A stretch of DNA of 22,974 nt. It comes from JBKHHU01 sp046539045. GTDB lineage: Bacteria > Planctomycetota > Phycisphaerae > SM23-33. The stretch covers positions 1-22,974 of the forward strand of contig JBKHHU010000036.1 in assembly GCA_046539045.1 (NCBI GenBank), read 5' to 3'. This document shows positions 8,339 to 14,638 of the stretch, one piece after another. The stretch's first letter is position 1, and the number at the start of each line of letters is the position of its first letter. The notes under the pieces are model-generated. The model saw nothing but the letters and a program-made list of their open reading frames with translations, had not been told where the DNA came from and did no database searches. A program made the translations under genes and the position numbers.

Positions 8339-8372
8339 ACAAAAACCCCCGACGGCGGCCGGGGGTTTTTGT
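8339..8372. terminator. Bidirectional intrinsic terminator
   Basis: A perfect 13-bp stem (ACAAAAACCCCCG at 8339-8351 with its complement at 8360-8372) around an 8-base loop. A and T runs flank the GC core, so either transcript ends in a U-tract. On the minus strand the U-rich stretch continues (TTTTTGTTTTGATA), which suits the propeller gene ending at 8422. On the plus strand it could catch transcripts from the 6301-7956 gene. Confidence 0.85.
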
Positions 8373-8407
8373 GATCCATGTTGACGAAACGCCCAATGGG
8401 CCGTTTG

Positions 8408-8435
8408 TCATTTGTCCTTCGTCATTCGTCCTTTG
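8408..8435. repeat. Four tandem heptamers, TC(A/C)TT(T/C)G
   Basis: TCATTTG, TCCTTCG, TCATTCG and TCCTTTG follow one another without gaps. The array covers the last codons and stop (TGA at 8424-8422) of the minus-strand propeller gene and runs on into the spacer. Confidence 0.7.
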
Positions 8436-10611
8436 CGCGTTCCGCCACGTCTACCGTCACTGCCTCAAACCCGACGTTTCCGTAGAGGTCGGCTACTCGG
8501 ACGGCGATTCGGTAGGTGCCCGGTTTGAGGTCGGGGATGTCGAAGGCGATCTTTTCCGTGCGGCTGTCGGCGATGCCGTCGGCAGGGAGCACGGTGTGCC
8601 AGTCGTCCTGGCTGTTGACGGCGTAGTGGATGGAGGTGATCCTGCTGGCCGCTTCGACGGCCTTGCCGGTGATCGTGACTTTCCCGTCCTCGACGCTTGC
8701 CTTGAGGTCCTTGATCTGCGGCCCGACCGAGTCAACCAGCACCGGCAGGGCCAGGCGGCTGCTGGTGAGCGCCGTCTCGGCGGGGTTGCTCGGCGCGTCG
8801 CTGGCGATGACGCGCAGGTCGTACCTGCCGTCGCCGGTTTTGCGGGTGTCCCAGAGGTATTTCGGCTGGGCGAGATCCTCGGCAAGGACAATCCATTTCC
8901 TGCTGCCTTGCTTGCGGAACTCGATGCGGTAGGTCAGCTTGTCGTTGTTCGGGTCGGTCGCCTTGATCATGACCAGGCGGTAGATCATCGGCTCGCCGGT
9001 GTCCTGGCCGTTGGGCTGGCTGGCGGGCTTGACCGTCACGGCAGAGAGCATCGGGGCCAGGTTGCCGAGCTGGTAGATAACCTTGACGTTGGATACCACG
9101 GGGCTGGTCTTCGCCCCGGCGCGGAAGCTCAGCCGGTACTGGAAAAACCGCCCGGCGGGGCTGCCGATCGGCAGGTACGAATCGTCCAGCGCCATCTCCT
9201 TGGACCAGCTGGACCAGGTTTTCTCATCCGGCTCGGCAGTGTTGCCGCTGCGGGTGGCGACGGTGAGCTTGCCCCCGCGGGGGCTGGAACCGGCCAGCCG
9301 GATGGTGCCGAACTGCGCGGCCTGCTTGGCGTCCAGCGGATTGCTGGTGAACGTGCCGGTTTTGGCGAACCCGGCAGAGAGCCTGCCGACCGAGCCATTG
9401 TTGCTGGTGGCAAAGTAGACGGTGCCCTTGGGGTCGACGCACAGGCCGGTGATCTGCTTGGCGTCGGTGTCGGCCAACTGGGTCAGCTCGTCGCCGTCGC
9501 GGCTGACGGTATACAGCGCCCCGCCGTTGCCGGTGCCGAGCATGAGCTTGCCGTCGGCCAGTGCCATGGAGTAGATCGCCACCGGCTGGCGGAAGATCGT
9601 GCTGACCAGTCCGTCGGCATGGATGTAGTAGACCGCGTTGCCCTTGCCGTTGGCGGCCCCGCCGGTCGGACGCGGCCCGTTGCCAACGGCGGTTCGACCC
9701 GGCGTGGGCGAAGTGGCCGGTCCGGTGGCCGCTGCGGTCGCCGGGCGGGTGGCCCCGGCAGGCTCGGCCTTGCCGCCCTCTTCCCTGCTGGGCGCGACGG
9801 TCCCGTCCGGACTGGCCTTGGCCACGTCGCTGGTGGCAGCGTAGACCCCGCCGTCGGCATCGACCAGCAGTGCGGAGATCTCGCCCTCGTCACTGTCGAG
9901 CACGACCCGCCCGGTCTCTTTGGCAGGATCGACCTCGATGACGTACCCGCCGTTGTCCGTTCCGACGTAGAGCTTCTTGGCTGAGCCGTTCCAGGCGAGG
10001 CTCAGGAGGTTGGACGCGAGTTTCGGGCACTCGTAGATCAGCTTGCCGTCGACGGCACCGTTCTTGCCCGGGCTGAGGCGGAAGAGTTTCGCCTTCGGGC
10101 CGGTAGCAACGTAGATCGCGTCGTCGGTCGCGGCGATGGACCAGACGTACTGCGCGTCGGCATGGTCCCAGAGCTTCCGGATTTTGCCGTCGGTGGTCAC
10201 GCGATAGAGCCCGGCATCCTTCCCGCCGGTGCCCACGAGCAGCGCCCCGTCATGCATGGTCATGGCCGTGCCGATGGTGCCCGGGACCGAGGCGACCTTC
10301 CGCAGTTTTCCGCTTTTCTCAGCCAGCCACAAATCGGTGTCCGCACCCGAGAGGACGTAGACGCCGTCTTTTCCGCAGCCGACGGCGGCGATGACCTGCG
10401 GGGCGACGTCCGATTTGACAAAAATGTCAAGTTTCCGGGACAGCCGGATCTCTCCGAGGGAGCTGACGACTACCCCTTCGGCCTGGCCGGCGGAGAAATC
10501 CGCCTCGGTGCTCTGTTCCCATACCGACGGGTTCACCGCCACGGCGTTTTGCGTAGCGACAAGGCAGATCAGACTGACGACGATCAGGATTTTCATGGCA
10601 TTGGTTTTCAT
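8422..10611 (-). CDS. Exported beta-propeller protein with C-terminal Ig-like/FN3-like domains
   Basis: A 729-residue protein with a signal peptide (1-26, NAVA). Residues 60-420 contain repeated blade-like units such as GKDGVYVLSG, GALLVGTG, DAIYVATG, KKLYVGTD, GGVYAATS, KLMLGTG and GTVYFATS, typical of a WD/kelch/NHL-like propeller. An Ala/Thr/Pro/Gly-rich linker (274-325) interrupts the blades. A segment with TWSSWS (465-470) follows. Then come two or more Ig/FN3-like modules (about 515-625 and 630-722), including ATDPNNDKLTYRIEF and DLKPGTYRIAVRVAD. The ATG at 10611 lies three bases after the stop of the upstream S55 gene, so the two are almost certainly co-transcribed and translationally coupled; no strong ribosome site is visible. 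An alternative ATG lies at 10596. Probably a binding or scaffold protein of the envelope; the substrate is unknown. Confidence 0.85.
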   Translation of the reverse strand: MKTNAMKILIVVSLICLVATQNAVAVNPSVWEQSTEADFSAGQAEGVVVSSLGEIRLSRKLDIFVKSDVAPQVIAAVGCGKDGVYVLSGADTDLWLAEKSGKLRKVASVPGTIGTAMTMHDGALLVGTGGKDAGLYRVTTDGKIRKLWDHADAQYVWSIAATDDAIYVATGPKAKLFRLSPGKNGAVDGKLIYECPKLASNLLSLAWNGSAKKLYVGTDNGGYVIEVDPAKETGRVVLDSDEGEISALLVDADGGVYAATSDVAKASPDGTVAPSREEGGKAEPAGATRPATAAATGPATSPTPGRTAVGNGPRPTGGAANGKGNAVYYIHADGLVSTIFRQPVAIYSMALADGKLMLGTGNGGALYTVSRDGDELTQLADTDAKQITGLCVDPKGTVYFATSNNGSVGRLSAGFAKTGTFTSNPLDAKQAAQFGTIRLAGSSPRGGKLTVATRSGNTAEPDEKTWSSWSKEMALDDSYLPIGSPAGRFFQYRLSFRAGAKTSPVVSNVKVIYQLGNLAPMLSAVTVKPASQPNGQDTGEPMIYRLVMIKATDPNNDKLTYRIEFRKQGSRKWIVLAEDLAQPKYLWDTRKTGDGRYDLRVIASDAPSNPAETALTSSRLALPVLVDSVGPQIKDLKASVEDGKVTITGKAVEAASRITSIHYAVNSQDDWHTVLPADGIADSRTEKIAFDIPDLKPGTYRIAVRVADLYGNVGFEAVTVDVAERAKDE

Positions 10612-10614
10612 AAC

Positions 10615-12555
10615 TTACTTTGTCACCCGGGTTTGCTTAGGGTCCTTTTTGACTTCGAACGTCACCTCGGCCGAACCGTCCAGCACGTAATCCAGAGGCT
10701 TACTTTCCTCGACGATCGCACTGTACGCCTTGGCGTCCAGCAGGTTGGCGGATCCGAGCAGCTGCCGGCGACTGCCGGGCAACTGCGGCAGTTCCTTCTC
10801 GCCGATCGCCACGCCGCCCTTTTGCAGCGGGACGGCAAGGTAGAGCCGGTTTCCACTGGTCTTCACCACTCGTTGCACGGTCGAGAGTAACTGTTCGGTC
10901 GTCTTGGGATCATACAGATGCGGACGGGCCTGCGTGCGGAGCTGCGCCGCCGCCACGCCGTTGGTGGCAAGGAGTTTGTAGGTCCCCTCCTCGAGGTCAT
11001 CCGGCAGCTGGAAGGAGAACCCCACGCGCTGCCTGTCTTTGCGGAACAGTTGCAGCGTGGCGCTGCCGGTGAGTTTATCGCCCGGCTTGAAGACGGCCCC
11101 GTTCAGCTCCACCTTCTCCAGCGTGGCCGTCTGATCGGCATCTTCGATCACCATCTCGACATCGATCCGCTTGGGGAACACCGGCTTGCCGACCGGGTTG
11201 AACATCAGTGCCCCGATCGGCCGGGACAGGTCGCTCAGGACAGGGTCGATGTTGTTGTTGGCGGAGACATCCTCGGTGGAGTACGTTCCGAGTTTCCCGT
11301 AATCCACGGTAACTTTGTGCCTTACAACGTGGTACTCCGGGAGTTCCTTCCAGTTCCATGCCGAATCCATCAGCAGATACCGACTGATCACGGCAGTCAG
11401 CCACCGGTGTTTGGCGATCTGGAACCTGGTTTTCTGCCTCCCGCGGTCGCCCTTGAAGGTGACGCTGACGGCCATCGGAATGGTATCCGCCTGCCGGCCG
11501 ATGATCCCACCGACGGCGGTCTGCTCATCGCGGACCAGGGTACCGGTGGCTTTGATCGTGGCCCCGAGCTTGAAGCTCTCCATCACGCCCTTGACTACCG
11601 TATGGATGTACGCCGGCCCCATGGGGATCGCGGTTTGGCCCTCGGCACTGGCCATGTGGCCGAAGGCGACGAGCTTACCGTCGAACACGTCGGTCACGGT
11701 GCCCACCGCAGAGTAGTTCACATCGCCGGTTGCATACGGAAGCCCGATGGCGCTGCCGGGCGCGAAATCCATCTTCTCCGCGCCGGTTGCCTCTTTGGTG
11801 GCCGCCCCTCCGGTCTGGACAGGCAGCAGCCCCAGGGGCGTAAGTTCTTTCCTGGCAATGGCCAGCGTTTTCGGGGATGCCCCGGCCATCATCAGCGGAG
11901 ACGAGAGCGGGACGAGCTTTCCCTTGGCCGATCGCGCCCGGGCGCCCCGGCCGGCGAGCATCAGTGACGCGAAATCCACCTGTTCCGGATTCACCAGCGC
12001 CTTGAGGAACTTCCGCGACTGCCCTGCCGTCATCGCCGCCGAAGCAGGCGAGGATGCCTTTTCGTCCGGTTTGCTCCCGGGCAACATGCCACGGATCGCC
12101 AGCATCTGGTTGATCGGCTGGATGCCGCACAGCGGCTCGGCTTGGGCGCTCCACCCGTAGGCGACCGCACCGATCATCTTGTACTTGCCGTCCTCCGGGT
12201 CCTTGATATACACCGGCGAGCCGCTCATCCCGGCGATGACCTTGGACGTTTCCAGCTCCTGCCCCTTCAGCCGAGCGAGAATGACGTCCTGGTGCGGGGC
12301 CCAGTCGTTCATCACCGATTCGATCGTCGCATTGAACCGGACGACCTTCGTCCCGTGCATCACGGTCAGGCCGTACCCGGTCATTCCATGTTTCAGCCGG
12401 GACTGGTGCATGTACCGGTCGGACTGCTTGACGTATTTCGTCGCTGCCTCGAGCAGCGGGTCCGGGCTGGAGGCGGGCTCGTCGGCCCAGGCGGCCGATA
12501 CCGTCACCAGCAACATCCCCGCCAGCAGTGCCGGCAGGATCAAACGTGCATTCAT
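10615..12555 (-). CDS. Exported SpoIVB-type (S55) serine peptidase-like protein
   Basis: A 646-residue protein with a signal peptide (1-24, AWA). Residues 56-155 match the S55 family core: HGMTGYGLTV, then HQDVILARL, then the nucleophile motif IAGMSGSPVY (Ser111) and IGAVAYGW. A second conserved block, GTVTDVFDGKLVAFGHM (285-301), offers His300 as the likely base and continues into PAYIHTVVKGVMESFKLG. In sporulation SpoIVB the His block comes before the Ser block, so the order here is reversed; my recollection is that large non-sporulating S55 proteins share this order. Residues 400-646 look like beta-rich domains, with no PDZ domain recognised. The start is the ATG at 12555 with GGAG eight bases upstream. 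It is the first gene of an operon with the propeller protein, and a role in periplasmic processing is likely. Confidence 0.85.
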   Translation of the reverse strand: MNARLILPALLAGMLLVTVSAAWADEPASSPDPLLEAATKYVKQSDRYMHQSRLKHGMTGYGLTVMHGTKVVRFNATIESVMNDWAPHQDVILARLKGQELETSKVIAGMSGSPVYIKDPEDGKYKMIGAVAYGWSAQAEPLCGIQPINQMLAIRGMLPGSKPDEKASSPASAAMTAGQSRKFLKALVNPEQVDFASLMLAGRGARARSAKGKLVPLSSPLMMAGASPKTLAIARKELTPLGLLPVQTGGAATKEATGAEKMDFAPGSAIGLPYATGDVNYSAVGTVTDVFDGKLVAFGHMASAEGQTAIPMGPAYIHTVVKGVMESFKLGATIKATGTLVRDEQTAVGGIIGRQADTIPMAVSVTFKGDRGRQKTRFQIAKHRWLTAVISRYLLMDSAWNWKELPEYHVVRHKVTVDYGKLGTYSTEDVSANNNIDPVLSDLSRPIGALMFNPVGKPVFPKRIDVEMVIEDADQTATLEKVELNGAVFKPGDKLTGSATLQLFRKDRQRVGFSFQLPDDLEEGTYKLLATNGVAAAQLRTQARPHLYDPKTTEQLLSTVQRVVKTSGNRLYLAVPLQKGGVAIGEKELPQLPGSRRQLLGSANLLDAKAYSAIVEESKPLDYVLDGSAEVTFEVKKDPKQTRVTK

Positions 12556-12924
12556 AAGGTGTACTCCATGTGGAGATAAAGACTTCAGTCTCGCGGCCCG
12601 TTGGCATACTCACTGCCGTTGTCTGGGCTGCCTGCCGCTGTCGCCGCCGGGCGCACCCTTGACAAAGAACGCATCGGCGGGTCAAGATATTTCGTCACGA
12701 ACCGGATTGCCCGGTGTTATAGAGTATCCGGAACGGAGGCAAAGTCCAAACGGGGAACACGGCGCGCAGCGGTGCGCCCGCTCTTCCCCAGAGTGAGTGA
12801 CAGAGTCACTCGCTCTACTAGGTTTGTCGGAATGCCTTGGGACCGGCCATTACAAATAACGACAAGAAAACTCGCTTGAACCAGCGCCGGGGCGTTTGCC
12901 GCCCGGCCCAGCGGAAGTGAGCCC
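12556..12924. promoter_or_regulatory. Divergent intergenic region between the S55 operon and the ABC/GldG operon
   Basis: This 369-base spacer must carry promoters for both directions. A TTGACA lies at 12659-12664 on the plus strand without a well-spaced -10. TATAGA at 12718-12723 is a weak plus-strand -10 candidate. An imperfect inverted repeat lies at 12791-12815. A short palindrome, CTCCATGTGGAG (12564-12575), covers the ribosome site of the S55 gene. I find no gene in it. Confidence 0.5.
12791..12815. repeat. Inverted repeat GAGTGAGTGAC-AGA-GTCACTCGCTC
   Basis: Two 11-base arms with one G-T mismatch and a 3-base centre, 110 bases upstream of the ABC ATPase gene. It could be an operator or a transcript hairpin. 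There is no U-tract, so it is not a classical terminator. Confidence 0.6.
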
Positions 12925-13896
12925 ATGATCGAAGTCAAGCACCTGACCAAGTGGTACGGTCGCGTTCTGGCGGTGGACAACATTTCGTTCACCGTGGGAA
13001 AAGGGCGCGTCGTCGGCTTTCTTGGTCCCAATGGAGCGGGCAAGAGCACGACGTTGAAGATCCTGACGTGCTATCTGCCCGCCACGAGCGGAACGGCCAC
13101 CATCGACGGCTATGACGTTCTCAGTGAGTCGCTGGAGGTCCGCAAGCGGATCGGCTACATGCCCGAATCGGTCCCGCTGTATCCGGAGATGCGGGTTCGG
13201 GAGTACCTGATGTTCCGGGCCGCGTTGCGGGGGCTGCCGAGATCGGAGCGTCGCAGGGCCGTGGACCGCGCGACGGAGCGCTGCTGGTTGAGCCATCCGG
13301 AAGACATGACGCGGCGTCGCATCGGCGAACTGTCCAAAGGCTATCGCCAGCGGGTCGGACTGGCCGAGGTGCTCCTGCACGACCCGCCGGTACTGATTCT
13401 GGATGAACCGACCGTCGGGCTGGACCCGCTGCAGATCCGCGAGATGCGCGAGCTGATCCGCGAACTGGGCGAGATGCACACCATCATGCTCTCCAGCCAC
13501 ATCCTGGCGGAGGTCGAGAACACCTGCAGCGACATCATCATCGTGGCCGGGGGGAAGATCGCCGCCCAGGGCACTCCCAACCAGTTGCGACAGAAGGTGA
13601 TGGGCCCCAGCCGGATCATCGCGGAAGTCAAATCCGGTGAGGACGACCCTGCCGAAGCGATTCGCGCGCTTCAGGGCGTGCGGGAGGTGGAGTCCGGCAG
13701 GCACGGCAACTGGGAGCGCCTTGTGGTCTCCGGCGATCCGAATACCGATCTGCGGGCACCGCTGCACAAGCTGGCCACCGAACGCGGCTGGCAGGTGCGG
13801 GAACTGCGTCGCGAGATCGGCTCGCTGGAGGATTTCTTCGTGCAGGTGAACTATCAGCAGAATCTCCGGGACCAGCAGGCACAGGCGCAGGCCTGA
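12925..13896 (+). CDS. ABC transporter ATP-binding protein (GldA/CcmA-like)
   Basis: A 323-residue ATPase that should power the ABC-2 permease encoded next. Walker A is GPNGAGKST (34-42), the signature is LSKGYRQR (136-143), Walker B is VLILDE (156-161), and the switch His is H192 in SSHIL. The Q-loop position reads IGYMPE, with Glu for Gln, as is common in this branch. After the nucleotide domain (to about 225), a C-terminal extension of about 100 residues ends in LEDFFVQV, typical of GldA-like exporters. The ATG at 12925 follows GGAAGTGA. It is the first gene of a plus-strand cassette, 25 bases before the permease gene. In Flavobacterium the homologous GldA/F/G set is needed for gliding; here no other gliding genes are seen, so the exported substrate is unknown. 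Confidence 0.93.
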   Translation: MIEVKHLTKWYGRVLAVDNISFTVGKGRVVGFLGPNGAGKSTTLKILTCYLPATSGTATIDGYDVLSESLEVRKRIGYMPESVPLYPEMRVREYLMFRAALRGLPRSERRRAVDRATERCWLSHPEDMTRRRIGELSKGYRQRVGLAEVLLHDPPVLILDEPTVGLDPLQIREMRELIRELGEMHTIMLSSHILAEVENTCSDIIIVAGGKIAAQGTPNQLRQKVMGPSRIIAEVKSGEDDPAEAIRALQGVREVESGRHGNWERLVVSGDPNTDLRAPLHKLATERGWQVRELRREIGSLEDFFVQVNYQQNLRDQQAQAQA

Positions 13897-13921
13897 CTCG
13901 CCGGCAAGAGGAGTCACACCA

Positions 13922-14638
13922 ATGGGCAAGACCATGACAATCGCCCGCCGCGAGGTGGCGGGATATTTCTTCTCCCCGGTCGGGTACATCGTCTCGGCGC
14001 TGTTCCTGGAGGCAACGGGGATCTACTTCTTCGCCAGGCTGTTCATCCCCGGACAGGAAGCCACCCTCAAGCCCCTGTTCGACTGGATGGCGTACATGAT
14101 GGTCTTTGCCGCCCCGTTGCTGACGATGCGGCTGTTGAGCGAGGAATACCGCAGCGGGACGGTCGAGACGCTGATGACCGCGCCGGTCACCGACACGCAG
14201 GTGATCCTCGGCAAGTACATCGGCGTTCTGGCGTTCTACATGGTCCTGCTGATGCTGACCTGCGTGTTCCTGTTCCTGATGATCGGCTTTGCCGGTCCGG
14301 ACATGGGCGTCGCGGCGATGGGGTATCTCGGGCTGGTCATGCTGGGCGCGGCGTACCTGTCGGTGGGCCTGTTCGCCTCCACGCTGACCAAGTACCAGCT
14401 TCTGGCGTTCCTGATCAGCGTGGTCATCCTGGCTGGGTTCGCGATCCTGATGCACCTGGCGGTTCCGTATGTCACCGGCACCACCGCAGAGCTCATCAGC
14501 CGGATGAACGCGATGAGCTACTTCAAAGGCTTCTCTCGCGGCATCCTTGATACCCGCGGGGTGGTGTTCTTCCTGACGTGGACGGCGACGTTCCTGTTTC
14601 TGAGTGTCAAAGTGCTGGAGAGCAGACGATGGCGTTGA
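13922..14638 (+). CDS. ABC-2 type permease (GldF-like)
   Basis: A 238-residue membrane protein with six predicted helices (about 18-40, 55-70, 100-122, 132-153, 158-182, 213-230). The motif LLSEEYRSGTVETLMTAPVT (71-90) between helices 2 and 3 is characteristic of GldF/NosY-type ABC-2 permeases and probably forms the coupling helix for the ATPase. The ATG at 13922 has AGGAG nine bases upstream. Its stop overlaps the next gene by 10 bases, so translation of the permease and the GldG-like subunit is probably coupled. Length is normal for the family. Confidence 0.93.
   Translation: MGKTMTIARREVAGYFFSPVGYIVSALFLEATGIYFFARLFIPGQEATLKPLFDWMAYMMVFAAPLLTMRLLSEEYRSGTVETLMTAPVTDTQVILGKYIGVLAFYMVLLMLTCVFLFLMIGFAGPDMGVAAMGYLGLVMLGAAYLSVGLFASTLTKYQLLAFLISVVILAGFAILMHLAVPYVTGTTAELISRMNAMSYFKGFSRGILDTRGVVFFLTWTATFLFLSVKVLESRRWR

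Larger units (their letters stand above)
7957..8421. other. Gene-free spacer with multiple palindromes
   Basis: I find no convincing gene here. The spacer holds a perfect 14-bp palindrome CACCGCCGGCGGTG (8015-8028), a hairpin GGGAGAT..GTCTCCC (8040-8059), a pentamer repeat (8111-8130), CAGGCC-AAC-GGCCTG (8133-8147), a GCGGAG/CTCCGC pair around 8170-8194, and the terminator near 8339-8372. An open frame from GTG 8206 has a hydrophobic start but runs through the terminator and antisense to the next gene, so it is not called. Confidence 0.6.

Noticed and set aside
8206..9984. Plus-strand open frame starting with a hydrophobic, signal-like segment
   Set aside because: It starts at GTG without a ribosome site, reads through a strong terminator, and then runs antisense to the propeller gene. 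The hydrophobic start is probably chance.
12659..12691. TTGACA with GATATT as a sigma-70 promoter for the ABC cassette
   Set aside because: The spacing between the boxes is about 21 bases, too long for a confident call.
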